Assembly (NCBI RefSeq): GCF_040256395.1
Contig: NZ_CP158299.1
Span: 588,001 to 652,000 of the forward strand
Reading direction: 5' to 3'
DNA: 64,000 nt
Source: Deinococcus sonorensis KR-87
Lineage (GTDB): Bacteria; Deinococcota; Deinococci; Deinococcales; Deinococcaceae
The notes under the pieces are model-generated. The model saw nothing but the letters and a program-made list of their open reading frames with translations. It was not told the DNA's origin and searched no databases. Position numbers and translations under genes: made by a program. Positions 24,354 to 33,250 of the stretch are shown one piece after another; position 1 is the stretch's first letter; each line of letters starts with the position of its first letter.

Positions 24354-25316
24354 GTGAACGAGCCGCTCCCGATCGAGGTGCAGCCGCAGGTGCGGGCCTA
24401 TGCGCAGAGCGTGGGGGCACCAGGGCAGCGCTGGCTGGACGCGCTGCCCCGGATCGTCCTGGAGGTGTGTCAGGCGTGGATGCTGACGCGAGGAGCGCCG
24501 ATCGCGGGCGGAAGCCGCTCCTACGTCTGTCAGGTCACCACGGCGGAGGGCCAGCCGGCCGTGCTCAAGGTCGCACTTCCGGAAGCCGCGCTGACCACGC
24601 AGATGTCCACCCTGGTCGCGGCCCAGGGGCGCGGCTACGTGCAGGTGCTCGCTCATGACCCGGCGCAGGGAGCGCTGCTGCTGGAAGCGCTCGGAGCCCC
24701 CGTTCAGGCGTCCAGCATCCCCGACGTGCTGTCGTTGACAGCCCGCACACTGAACCTGGTCTGGGACCTGCCGCTGGACCTGTTCCCTCCGCTGCAGCAC
24801 GTGGATGAGCACAAGGCCGCCCAGCTCTTTGCCCTGGTGCAGACGCTGGGCGCCTCGCACGCTGGTCCGGGAGAGGAGGCAGTGATTCAGCAGGCGCTTG
24901 ACCATGCCAGGACCCGGCTGCACGCCAGCGAGCCCAGGCGTCAGGTGGTGGTGCACGGAGACGCGCATGCCGGGAACCTGCTGCGGGTGGAGCGCGCCCG
25001 GCCAGGGGCCGAGACGGGGGTCGTGTTCGTGGATCCGGAAGGTTTCCGGTGCGAGCCCGAGTACGACTTGGGCGTGGCGGTCCGCGAGTGGAACGCGCAC
25101 CTGCTGGCCTCCGACGATCCGCAAGGGGAACTGCGGGCGTGGTGTGAGCGGCTGGCGCAGGACACCAGCACCGACGCTGAGGCCATCTGGGAGTGGGGCT
25201 TTCTGGAGCGTGTTTCGACCGGCCTCTATCTGAGGCACCACGGGCTGCCGGCCCTGGGCGCTCCTTTCCTGGCCACCGCCCAGCGGCTGCGTTCAGGCAA
25301 CGCAGAGCAGCGCTGA
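24354..25316 (+). CDS. APH(6)/hydroxyurea-type phosphotransferase family protein, 320 aa
   Basis: It has the kinase-like fold of streptomycin 6-phosphotransferases and the 'hydroxyurea resistance' kinases: an N-lobe with VLKVALP (Lys), and a C-lobe with VVVHGDAHAGNLL (catalytic loop) and VFVDPEGF (metal-binding Asp). Length is normal. The start was set at the GTG 24354, which follows a -10 box by 8 bases; another in-frame GTG at 24336 is possible. The natural substrate is unknown, and resistance should not be assumed from family membership alone. Confidence 0.78.
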   Translation: MNEPLPIEVQPQVRAYAQSVGAPGQRWLDALPRIVLEVCQAWMLTRGAPIAGGSRSYVCQVTTAEGQPAVLKVALPEAALTTQMSTLVAAQGRGYVQVLAHDPAQGALLLEALGAPVQASSIPDVLSLTARTLNLVWDLPLDLFPPLQHVDEHKAAQLFALVQTLGASHAGPGEEAVIQQALDHARTRLHASEPRRQVVVHGDAHAGNLLRVERARPGAETGVVFVDPEGFRCEPEYDLGVAVREWNAHLLASDDPQGELRAWCERLAQDTSTDAEAIWEWGFLERVSTGLYLRHHGLPALGAPFLATAQRLRSGNAEQR

Positions 25317-25433
25317 CGTCCGTCGCCCCAGGCCACCACATCCTCCATATGGCAGGCCGTCCGGGCAGGGTGACCGGTATCCTGAGGGACACCCTGCCCT
25401 CCATTGTTCCTTCCCCTGAAGAAAGGACGCTCC

Positions 25434-26699
25434 ATGCCGAACGGTCTGCCCCGGTCCACCCTTCCCCTCCTCACCCTGCTGCTGGGACCGTGGTCTTCCG
25501 GTCTTGCGGCCTCAGGGCCGGCCAGCAGCCTGGTGAACGCCACCTTTACGCCCGGCGCAGTGATCGTCAGCAACCGGGCCAGCGTCGCGGACTTCGCGGC
25601 CAGCCTGCGGGACGCGGCCAGTGCCGCCGGCGGCAGCTGCCGGCAGAGCGAGTTTGTGGCGTGGCCACAGGCGGGTGATCAGCTGCAGGTGCACTTCCGG
25701 AGCGGAATGCAGACGCTGGGCTTCCGCTACGACCTGCTGGACCACAGCGAGGGTCCGGACGGTTCCGTCAACGCCTTCCGGCTGACCGGCAGCGGGCAGA
25801 CGCTGGCGGGCCTGTGGATGGAGTCCGGCGGCCAGGCCATTCTGGGCTGGTGTGCGCTGAAGGTGGGTCAGGCCGCCCTCCCCACCGGCACGGCGGAGCA
25901 GCAGTTCGCGGCGCTGGACCTCACCCAGGACGGCTGGCTGTCCGGCACCGAGCTGACCGGATGCAACTGCACCCAGAGCGACACCAACCATGACGGTGAG
26001 GTCAGCCGCGCCGAATTCCTGGCGGGCCGGCAGCGCGCGGCCAGCGTTGGCGCGCCGGCCGCGCCCGCGACGCGCCCGGCGACGGCGTCCGCACCAGCCG
26101 CCGCCCCGCCCCAGCCGACGGCGGCCGCGAATCCAGCCTGTGGCGCTTACCACTTCTCGGGCCAGCCGGTTACGCGCGAGTCGTTCTTCAGCCTGTGGAG
26201 CACCATCTCGCCGCAGGCTGCCATCTGCCTGATTCAGGCGCGCGGGGTGGCCTTCCAGCTCACCGCCGAGGACGAGCGCCGCGTCAACACCGGGTTCACC
26301 TACCCGGAGGTCGTCGCGGCCCTGCGGGCGAACTACCGCGCACCGGCCCCCGTCCGCTTCGACGCCTCGCACATCACGCCCGGCCACTACACCTGCCACG
26401 GGGTCGTGACCGCCGGGACCCTGGGCGCCCTGCGACCGGAGCTGACCATTCTGGACGCCCGACGCTATCTCAGTGACAAGACGCCCGGCGCCTCCAGCTA
26501 TCAGGCCAGCACGCGCACCCTGACCTTCCAGAGCGGCGGGCTGGCCGGGCATGGCTGGGTCGGCATGTACATCCCAGACGGCTTTCCTGACGAGACCGGC
26601 AGCCGGATGGACGGCGACACCATCGTGATCCGAGACCTGAAGGATGTCCAGGCGGGAAACAACCACGACCTGCAGTGGTGCAAGCGGGCCAGCCGCTAG
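25434..26699 (+). CDS. Secreted EF-hand protein of unknown function, 421 aa
   Basis: A signal peptide covers residues 1 to about 27. Two EF-hand loops lie near residues 162–174 (DLTQDGWLSGTEL) and 183–195 (DTNHDGEVSRAEF), the latter with a canonical DxNxDG loop ending in Glu, so calcium binding is likely. An Ala/Pro linker (about 200–235) separates them from a C-terminal domain of unknown type with several Cys (ACGAYHF, HYTCHG, WCKRASR). The start at 25434 has GAAAGGA upstream and begins the signal peptide. It stands alone. Confidence 0.7.
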   Translation: MPNGLPRSTLPLLTLLLGPWSSGLAASGPASSLVNATFTPGAVIVSNRASVADFAASLRDAASAAGGSCRQSEFVAWPQAGDQLQVHFRSGMQTLGFRYDLLDHSEGPDGSVNAFRLTGSGQTLAGLWMESGGQAILGWCALKVGQAALPTGTAEQQFAALDLTQDGWLSGTELTGCNCTQSDTNHDGEVSRAEFLAGRQRAASVGAPAAPATRPATASAPAAAPPQPTAAANPACGAYHFSGQPVTRESFFSLWSTISPQAAICLIQARGVAFQLTAEDERRVNTGFTYPEVVAALRANYRAPAPVRFDASHITPGHYTCHGVVTAGTLGALRPELTILDARRYLSDKTPGASSYQASTRTLTFQSGGLAGHGWVGMYIPDGFPDETGSRMDGDTIVIRDLKDVQAGNNHDLQWCKRASR

Positions 26700-27120
26700 G
26701 CCGTAGGCCGCCGCTGCCATACGCTGCCCCGATTCAGCCGAGCGGCCGCAGGCGCCTCAAGTCCCTGTCGCTCAGCCGGGTCTGGCTGGTGGATGACGCT
26801 CGCTGCGCATAGCAGCCAGCCACGCCAGCGCCGCACCCCATCGTCTGGCCCTCTGGAGCTCCAGGACGTGCCCGGTCAGCTGCTGGCACCAACCCATCCG
26901 ATAAACGCGCAGGAGCAGATTGACGCTCCAGCCGGGTTGGCGCGCACGCCGGATAGGGCCCGACGCTCCTGCAGGACAGCCGGTCGTTCCCACGCCCTGC
27001 CCCTTGCCTTGACACAGCTGACGAAGCGGCTTATAAGTTAAGAAAGCCAATTAAAAAAAGCGAGGTGGCGGTATCGAACCGGTCCAGCCGAGCAGGCTCA
27101 GGGAACACAACCGTCAGCAG
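26700..27120. other. 421-bp gap upstream of the ROK-led sugar operon
   Basis: The first 300 bases hold short open frames on both strands, none with recognisable homology or start signals. The operon promoter is at 27009–27037, and an A-rich leader follows it. Confidence 0.4.
27009..27037 (+). promoter_or_regulatory. Strong promoter TTGACA–N17–TATAAG of the sugar operon
   Basis: A perfect -35 (27009–27014) and a near-consensus -10 (27032–27037) have the ideal 17-base spacing. This is one of the best sigma-70-type promoters in the window. Transcription should start near 27044, and the ROK repressor may bind here. Confidence 0.75.
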
Positions 27121-28149
27121 GTGCTGTGGCAGCTGCTGGAACATGGCAGTCTCTCGCGCGGCGAGCTGGCGGAGCGCACCGGGCTGTCGGCCGTCACCAT
27201 CAACGCCATCACCAAAGACCTGGAACAGCAGCGCTACGTGATGGAGATCCGCAAGACCGAGGGGGCGGCGGGGCGGCCGGCGGGCATCCTGGACCTGCAT
27301 CCGCAGCTGGGCACATTGATCGGCATCGACTGTCAACCGACCGACCTCTGGGTGCTCAGCAGCGATGTCCGTGGGGAGCGGCAGCAGCGCCAGCGTCTGC
27401 AGGCCGAGCAGCTCCCGGACCTGCAGCGCCAGCTGCTGAACGCTGTAGATCAGCTGCTGCGCGCCCCCCCCTTCGGGCCGGTCCGGCAGGTGACGGTCAG
27501 TTTTCCGGCGCCGGTGGCCGAGGAGGGCGCGCTGCTGGAACCCAACTCGCTGCCGCAGTTCGATCTGGCACCGCTGCAGGCCCGCGTGACGCAGGCGGGC
27601 GCCGCCTTTGTGGTGGAGAACGACGCCAACCTGCGCGCGCTGGGCGAGAAGCACCACGGGGCCGCCACCGACCACGACAACTTCATGGTGCTGGTGCAGC
27701 GCCGCAGCGGCATCGGCCTGGGGCTGTACCTGGACGGCGCCATCTACCGCGGCTCCGACGGGCGGGCCGGCGAACTGGCGCTGGCCCGCTGGCCGTACCG
27801 GCGGACGCCCACCTTCGTGGAGCAGCTCCCCACGCTGCCGCGTCAGGAAGCGCTGACGTATCTGGTGGCGGCCATCGCGGCCGCGCTGGACCTGCATCTG
27901 GTGATCGTGACCGACGACGCCAGCGGCGACCACCGCCTGGACCGGCGGCTGCAGCAGGTGGCCCCTCAGCTGCAGGTGGTGCCGTCACCGCTCGACGAGA
28001 GCGGGTCGGCGTTGGGCGCCCTGGCCGCCAGCCGCCTGCGCTACGCCCAGACCATGCTCGCCACCGGGCCCGCGCCGGCCCCACCCGCGGCCCCGCGCCC
28101 GGCCGCCCGACCCACGCTCCCCCCTGCTCCCCTCCGGAGGTTGTCATGA
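27121..28149 (+). CDS. ROK family transcriptional repressor, 342 aa from GTG
   Basis: An N-terminal winged helix (LLEHGSLSRGELAERTGLSA) is followed by an ROK sugar-sensing domain (GIDCQPTDLWVLSS, VENDANLRALGE). It should repress the transport operon until a sugar binds. Start problem: homology continues upstream of the GTG at 27121 (frame reads RLREHNRQQ before it), yet back to the in-frame stop at 27052 there is no ATG, GTG or TTG. GAGGTGG at 27063–27069 is followed by ATC at 27073, which might be a rare start. GTG 27121 is reported as the nearest conventional codon. The protein ends with a Pro/Ala tail overlapping the next start (ATGA). Confidence 0.78.
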   Translation: MLWQLLEHGSLSRGELAERTGLSAVTINAITKDLEQQRYVMEIRKTEGAAGRPAGILDLHPQLGTLIGIDCQPTDLWVLSSDVRGERQQRQRLQAEQLPDLQRQLLNAVDQLLRAPPFGPVRQVTVSFPAPVAEEGALLEPNSLPQFDLAPLQARVTQAGAAFVVENDANLRALGEKHHGAATDHDNFMVLVQRRSGIGLGLYLDGAIYRGSDGRAGELALARWPYRRTPTFVEQLPTLPRQEALTYLVAAIAAALDLHLVIVTDDASGDHRLDRRLQQVAPQLQVVPSPLDESGSALGALAASRLRYAQTMLATGPAPAPPAAPRPAARPTLPPAPLRRLS

Positions 28150-29373
28150 AACGAGTGCTGCTCAGTCTGTCCCTGCTGCTCTCCACGGCCAGTGCGGCCC
28201 CCGTCACGCTCAACGCCCTGTTCATGAAACAGGCGGCCTACAGCGAGGCCAACATCAAGGACATGACCAAAGCGTTCGAGGCCAAAAACCCGAACATCAA
28301 GGTCAACCTGGAGTTCGTGCCGTACGAGGGCCTGCACGACAAGATCGTGAGCTCGGCCTCGGCCGGCACCAACGGCTACGACGTGGTGCTGTTCGACGTG
28401 ATCTGGCCCACCGAGTTCGCCAAGAACAGCTTTCTGGTCGACGTGACGAACCGCATTCCGGCGGCCGACAACGCCCGCGTGTTTTCCGGCGCCTGGACCA
28501 CCGTCACGGCCGGCGGCAAGCGGTACGGCATGCCGTGGATTCTCGACACCAAGTACCTGTACTACAACAAGGCCATCCTGAAAAAGGCCGGCATCGCGGC
28601 CCCGCCCAGGACCTGGGCCGAGCTGCAGCAGCAGGCCGCGACCATCAAGGCCAAGGGACTGGTGGAGTACCCGATCGTCTGGAGCTGGAGCCAGGCCGAG
28701 GCGCTGATCTGCGACTACACCACCCTGATCTCGGCCTTCGGCGGGCAGTTCTACGCCGGCGGCAAGCCCGTGTTCAACACCGGCGGCGGCCTGAAGGCGC
28801 TGCAGTACATGACCGACTCGCTGAAGAGCGGGGTGAGCAACCCCAACAGCAAGGAGTACCTGGAAGAGGACGTACGCAAGGTCTTCTCCGACGGCAAGGC
28901 GGCCTTCGCGCTGAACTGGACCTACATGTACAACATGGCCAACGACCCCAAGCAGTCGAAGGTGGCCGGTCAGGTGGGCATCGTGCCGGCGCCGGGCGTG
29001 GCGGGCGTCAGTCAGGTCAGCGCCATGAACGGCAGCATGGGGCTGGGCATTCCCACCGGCAGCGCCCACAAGGACGAGGCGTGGCGCTTCATCCAGTACC
29101 TGACCTCCGCCCCGGTGCAGGAGCAGTTCGCGCAGCTCAGCCTGCCGATCTGGAAGGCCAGCTACAGCAAGCCGGCCGTGACCAAGGGCCAGGAGGCGCT
29201 GGTGAAGGCTGCCGGCACGTCGCTGAACGTGATGTTCCCCCGGCCGACCATCGCGCAGTATCCGCAGCTGAGCACCGTGCTGCAGACCGCCCTGCAGAAA
29301 GCGCTGCTGGGCAGCCAGACGCCCGCGCAGGCCCTGGACGTCGGCGGCCCGGACCGCCAGCCGCTTCCGGTAA
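28146..29373 (+). CDS. ABC sugar solute-binding protein, frame changed at its 3' end
   Basis: A type 1 extracellular solute-binding protein (about 398 residues in frame) with a signal peptide ending at ASA (residues 1 to about 19), then VTLNALFMKQAAYSE and the usual two-lobe pattern. GGAGG lies 6 bases upstream. As sequenced, the frame does not stop: it runs on into the permease gene. In the +1 frame from 29341 the coding reads SAARTASRFR then TAA at 29371–29373, which overlaps the permease ATG as TAATG. A single extra or missing base near 29340 therefore probably destroys the normal end. The next genes suggest the ligand is an amino sugar or other hexose derivative. Confidence 0.75.
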
Positions 29374-30284
29374 TGACGGCCCGCAGAGGGAACGCCCCGG
29401 CCGCCCGCTTTCAGGGCTGGAGCTTTCTGCTGCCGCTGCTGGTGATCCTGGCCTGCGTGATCGGCTACCCGCTGGTCCGGACCGTGTACCTCAGCTTCAC
29501 CGACGCCAGCCTGAACGCGCTGGGCATCCCGCCGCAGTGGCTGGGGGTGGCGAATTACCAGGGCGCGCTGACCAGCCCTGAATTTCTGGCCACCCTCTGG
29601 AACAGCACGACCTTCACGGTGGTGTCGGTGGCGCTGGAGACGGTGCTGGGGGTGCTGGTGGCGCTGCTGCTCAACCAGCGCTTCCGGGGCCGGACGCTGG
29701 CGCGCGCGCTGCTGATCCTGCCGTGGGCGATTCCCACCATCGTGAACGCCACCATGTGGCGCTGGATCTACAACCCGGAGTACGGCGCGCTCAACGCCCT
29801 GCTGACCCAGACCGGACTGATCGGCGGCTACCGCTCGTGGCTGGGCGAGCCGTCCTCGGCGATGCTGATGGTGATTCTGGCGGACGTCTGGAAGAACTAT
29901 CCGCTGGTGGCCATGATTGCGCTGGCCGCGCTGCAGGGCGTGCCGGCCGAGATCCATGAAGCGGCGTCGCTGGACGGCGCCTCCGCGTGGGTGCGCTTCT
30001 GGCGGCTGACGCTGCCGGCCATCCTCGGGCCGCTGAGCGTGGCGGTGGTGCTGCGGACCATCGAGGCCTTCAAGGTCTTTGACATCATCTACGTGATGAC
30101 GCGCGGCGGCCCGGCGGACGCCACCAAGACCGCGTCCTTCTCGGTGTACCAGGAGGCCTTCACGTACCTGCAGGCCGGCAGCGGGGCGGCCTACGCCAAC
30201 GTGATGGTGCTGATCAGCGCGGTGCTGATCGCCGGGTACCTGCTGCTGATGCGCCGCCAGGGCAGCGGAAGCGGGCCCGCGTGA
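29373..30284 (+). CDS. ABC sugar permease (MalF/UgpA-type), 303 aa
   Basis: An inner-membrane permease with about six membrane helices; the first is FLLPLLVILACVIGYPLV. The EAA loop for ATPase contact reads EAASLDGASAWVRFWRLTLP near residues 195–214. It was placed as a separate gene starting at ATG 29373 because of the TAATG junction with the solute-binding protein frame. As the sequence stands it is also in frame with that protein. It pairs with the second permease, which starts in its stop codon (GTGA). Confidence 0.85.
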   Translation: MTARRGNAPAARFQGWSFLLPLLVILACVIGYPLVRTVYLSFTDASLNALGIPPQWLGVANYQGALTSPEFLATLWNSTTFTVVSVALETVLGVLVALLLNQRFRGRTLARALLILPWAIPTIVNATMWRWIYNPEYGALNALLTQTGLIGGYRSWLGEPSSAMLMVILADVWKNYPLVAMIALAALQGVPAEIHEAASLDGASAWVRFWRLTLPAILGPLSVAVVLRTIEAFKVFDIIYVMTRGGPADATKTASFSVYQEAFTYLQAGSGAAYANVMVLISAVLIAGYLLLMRRQGSGSGPA

Positions 30285-31126
30285 GACGTCAGCCGCTGCA
30301 GAGCGCCCTGCTGTATCTGGCGGTGCTGGTCTTCGCGGCCAGCGTGCTGCTGCCGGTGGCGTGGATGGTGGTCAGCAGCATCATGCCGGCCGGCGAACTG
30401 ACCGTGAAGCCGCTGCACTGGTGGCCGCAGCACCCCGACTGGACCCGCTATGGCCGACTGCTGACCCTCGGCGACAACACGCCGGGGCAGGCGTTTCTGT
30501 ACGCGCTGCGCAACAGCGCGGCGGTGGCGTTCACCACCACCCTGCTGGCGCTGCTGGTGGGCATCCCGGCCGCCTACGCCCTGTCGCGGGCGCCCAGAGG
30601 CAAAGGCTGGATTCTCTCCAGCGTGGTGGCCACCTACATGCTGCCGCCGGTGGCGCTGCTGCTGCCGCTCTACCAGCTGCTGGCCCGCCTGCACCTGCTC
30701 AACACCGTCTGGGGCCTGATTCTGGTGTACTGCTGCATCATCATGCCGTTCTCCACCTGGCTGCTGAAGTCCAACTTCGACGGCGTGCCGGGCGAGATCG
30801 AGGAGTCGGGGCTGGTGGACGGGCTGAGCCGCTTCGGGGTGATGACGCGCGTCACGGTGCCGCTGGCGCTGCCGGGCGTGGTGACCACCGCCATCTTCGC
30901 CATCCTGCTGTCGTGGGATGAATTCTTCTTCGCGCTGCTGTTCACCAATGGCCTGGCCGCCAAGACGCTGCCGGTGGCCATTTCCGATTTCACCGCCGGG
31001 CGGGCCACCGACTACGGCCTGATCATGACCGCCGGCGTGCTGGCCGCGCTGCCCCCCGTGCTGATCGCCGTGGCGCTGCAACGCGGCCTGCTGGCCGGCC
31101 TGACGTCTGGAGGCGTCAAAGGATGA
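30281..31126 (+). CDS. ABC sugar permease (MalG/UgpE-type), 281 aa
   Basis: The second permease of the importer, with six predicted helices and a conserved EAA-type loop (EIEESGLVDGLSRFGVMTRV, residues about 168–187, followed by TVPLALPG). It starts with GTG overlapping the previous stop and ends in an ATGA overlap with the SIS gene. No ATP-binding subunit is encoded in the operon, so the transporter presumably uses a shared MsiK/MalK-like ATPase from elsewhere, as is common for sugar importers. Confidence 0.9.
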   Translation: MRRQPLQSALLYLAVLVFAASVLLPVAWMVVSSIMPAGELTVKPLHWWPQHPDWTRYGRLLTLGDNTPGQAFLYALRNSAAVAFTTTLLALLVGIPAAYALSRAPRGKGWILSSVVATYMLPPVALLLPLYQLLARLHLLNTVWGLILVYCCIIMPFSTWLLKSNFDGVPGEIEESGLVDGLSRFGVMTRVTVPLALPGVVTTAIFAILLSWDEFFFALLFTNGLAAKTLPVAISDFTAGRATDYGLIMTAGVLAALPPVLIAVALQRGLLAGLTSGGVKG

Positions 31127-32115
31127 CCGACCTCACCTCTTCTCCCACCGGCCTGGAACTGATCCGGCGCGAACAGGCGCGGCAGGCCCAGGATGCCCAG
31201 ACCACCTGGAGCGACCCCGCTCAGCGCGAAGGGGCCGAGCGGATCGCGGCGCGGCTGCGCCAGCCGGGCGCCTCGCTGCTGCTGCTGGGCATGGGCGCCA
31301 GCCACCACGCCAACGCGGCAGCCCTGGCGGCCTACCGCGCGCTCGGCCTGCTCACCGTCGCCGTGTCGCTGGACGAGGCGCTCAGCATGCCGCTGCCGCC
31401 GGACCCGCAACGGGTGACGCTGCTGGTCAGCCAGTCCGGTGAGTCCGGCGAGCTTCACAGCTATCTGGAGGCGGCCGGGCCAGACCGGGCCGGCGTCTTC
31501 GGCCTGACCCTCAACCCGCAGGGGCAGCTGGCCCGGCAGGTGCCCGGTCTGATCGCGGCGGGCGGCGCCGAGCAGGGCTTCGCAGCCACCCGCTCGTACC
31601 TGTTGACGCTGGTGCTGCACGGCCTGATCCTGCGGGCCTGGGGCAGCGCCACCCTGCCACTGCCGGACCTGAGCGCGCCGCCGGTGGGCCTCGAAGCGTT
31701 CCGGTCGGTGCAGGCGATGGTCTTTGCCGGCTCCGGCGGGCTGGCGGGGCTGGCCGCCATGGCCGCGCTGGGCACCATCGAACTGGGCCGCTTCCCGGCG
31801 CTGCACTACGACCTGGGCCAGCTGCGGCATGGCCCGCTGGAACTGCTCGGCCCCGGCCTCGGTGTCATGCTGCTGCGCGCGGCGGAGGAATCTGCTCACC
31901 AGCGGCAGACCGCGGAGCTGATCCTGCAGGCCGCCCAGCAGGCCGGCAGCCCGGTCCTCTCCCTGACGGCACCGGCCAGCGATGCTGCCTGGCCTGGCCA
32001 GCTTGGCTCCCTGCTTCCGCTGAGCGTCTCGGTGCAGCAGGTGGTGATTGACCTGGCCGGCCAGCGGGTCGAGCGGGTCGGCGAGCCGGTCCGCAGCGCC
32101 AAGGTGACCCGCTAG
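31123..32115 (+). CDS. SIS domain (sugar isomerase/deaminase-like) protein, 330 aa
   Basis: Two SIS domains are present. The first has LLLLGMGASHHANAAA and the phosphate-binding LLVSQSGESGEL; the second has MVFAGSGGLAGLAAMAAL and QLRHGP, the motif of the GlmS isomerase domain, AgaS and NagB-II. There is no glutaminase domain, so it is more likely an aminosugar-6-phosphate deaminase/isomerase or a regulator than GlmS. Together with the ROK kinase just downstream it suggests uptake, phosphorylation and deamination of an amino sugar. It is coupled to the permease gene by an ATGA overlap. Confidence 0.8.
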   Translation: MTDLTSSPTGLELIRREQARQAQDAQTTWSDPAQREGAERIAARLRQPGASLLLLGMGASHHANAAALAAYRALGLLTVAVSLDEALSMPLPPDPQRVTLLVSQSGESGELHSYLEAAGPDRAGVFGLTLNPQGQLARQVPGLIAAGGAEQGFAATRSYLLTLVLHGLILRAWGSATLPLPDLSAPPVGLEAFRSVQAMVFAGSGGLAGLAAMAALGTIELGRFPALHYDLGQLRHGPLELLGPGLGVMLLRAAEESAHQRQTAELILQAAQQAGSPVLSLTAPASDAAWPGQLGSLLPLSVSVQQVVIDLAGQRVERVGEPVRSAKVTR

Positions 32116-33035
32116 TGCAGGACCGGACCGACCCGGCGGACGCGGCCGGCCTCCCCTCGCCGGGGCCAGCCATCGGCCTGGACCTGGGCGGCACCAAACT
32201 GGCGGCCGGCCTGGTGCACCACGGGCAGGTGCAGCGGCGGCTGGAGGTGCCCACCCCCGGCGGCCTGGAAGCGCTGCTGGAGCGCGTGGACGCGATGGTG
32301 AACGAACTGCAGGGCGGCACAACCCTGCCGGTGGGGCTGGGCGTGCCGGGGCCGGTGGTCCACGGCGAAACCACCTTCTTCTCCAACCTTCAGGGCCTCA
32401 ACGACTCCAAGGTAGAGCAGGTGATCGCCCGCCGTCTGGGGCGGCCGGTGGCGTTTGAGAACGACGCGAATCTGGCCGCGCTCGCGGAAGCGCGGTACGG
32501 CAGTGCGAAGGGCAGCCGCCACAGCGTCTATCTCACCTGGTCCACCGGCATCGGCTGCGGGCTGATCCTGAACGGCCGGATCTTCACCGGGCGCACCGGC
32601 ATGGCCGGCGAGGTGGGCCACACCCGGATCGGTTTTTTCGGGACCATGGACGGCAGCGGCACCCTCGGCACCCTGGAGGCGTATGCCAGCGGCGCCTCTC
32701 TGGCACGGGATGCCAGCTTCGTGTACGGCCGGCCGACCGGCGTCCCGGACCTGTTCGTCCGGCAGCAGTCCGGCGACCCCCAGGCCGCCGGACTGCTGCG
32801 GAACGCGGCGGCGCACCTGGGGCTGTTTCTGCACAACCTGCAGCTGCTGCTGGACCCGGACGTGGTGGTGCTGGGCGGCGGCCTGATGGCGCAGGCCGAG
32901 ACTCTGCTGCCGCTGATTGAACACGAACGCCGCAACACCGGCGCGCTGCACGACTTCACCCCGCTGCGGCTGGCCACACTGGGCCAGGACGCGGGCATTG
33001 TGGGCGCCGCCGAACTGGCACTCGGGACCGGATAG
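32115..33035 (+). CDS. ROK family sugar kinase lacking the zinc-site cysteines, 306 aa
   Basis: The ATP-binding motif GLDLGGTKLA lies at 21–30, and the catalytic END (Asp117) is present. In most ROK kinases GH is followed by CxCGxxGCxE, which binds zinc. Here H169 is kept, but the three Cys positions read D179, S181 and T186 (DGSGTLGTLE), so the zinc site is absent or altered. It starts with GTG sharing one base with the previous stop (TAGTG). It is the last gene of the sugar operon and probably phosphorylates the imported sugar. Confidence 0.85.
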   Translation: MQDRTDPADAAGLPSPGPAIGLDLGGTKLAAGLVHHGQVQRRLEVPTPGGLEALLERVDAMVNELQGGTTLPVGLGVPGPVVHGETTFFSNLQGLNDSKVEQVIARRLGRPVAFENDANLAALAEARYGSAKGSRHSVYLTWSTGIGCGLILNGRIFTGRTGMAGEVGHTRIGFFGTMDGSGTLGTLEAYASGASLARDASFVYGRPTGVPDLFVRQQSGDPQAAGLLRNAAAHLGLFLHNLQLLLDPDVVVLGGGLMAQAETLLPLIEHERRNTGALHDFTPLRLATLGQDAGIVGAAELALGTG

Positions 33036-33038
33036 GAG

Positions 33039-33069
33039 GCTGCGGAAAGCGTCAAACGCGTCCCGCAGC
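33039..33069 (+). terminator. Imperfect hairpin after the sugar operon
   Basis: Arms GCTGCGG (33039–33045) and CCGCAGC (33063–33069) enclose an inner GCGT/ACGC pairing. It begins 4 bases after the operon's last stop. There is no T-tract, so it is only a candidate. Confidence 0.4.
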
Positions 33070-33250
33070 GTGGAGGAGTCAGGCAAACCTATGCAGTCCG
33101 GGACAGGGACTTGCCGACGCTCTGCTGCTCTTGCCCGTCAGCCGCGAACCGACGGTGGTGAGGAAATCCTCGCAGCGCCTGATCGGGTCCTCGACTTCCC
33201 GGAAGAGACCAATGTTCCCGGTTGAGCGGCCGTGAACAACGCTCCCGACG

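Noticed and set aside
26734..27050. Two overlapping minus-strand open frames of about 92 residues
   Set aside because: They are Arg/Ala-rich, have no SD or promoter, cross the operon promoter and match nothing I recognise.
27126..28145. N-terminal extension that would make a 1052-residue protein with the solute-binding protein and permease
   Set aside because: This part is the shifted frame of the ROK repressor. The solute-binding protein has its own signal peptide and ribosome-binding site at 28146.
29330..29375. Programmed ribosomal frameshift at the solute-binding protein/permease junction
   Set aside because: No slippery heptamer, stem-loop or internal SD is seen at the right place. An indel or sequencing error is simpler.
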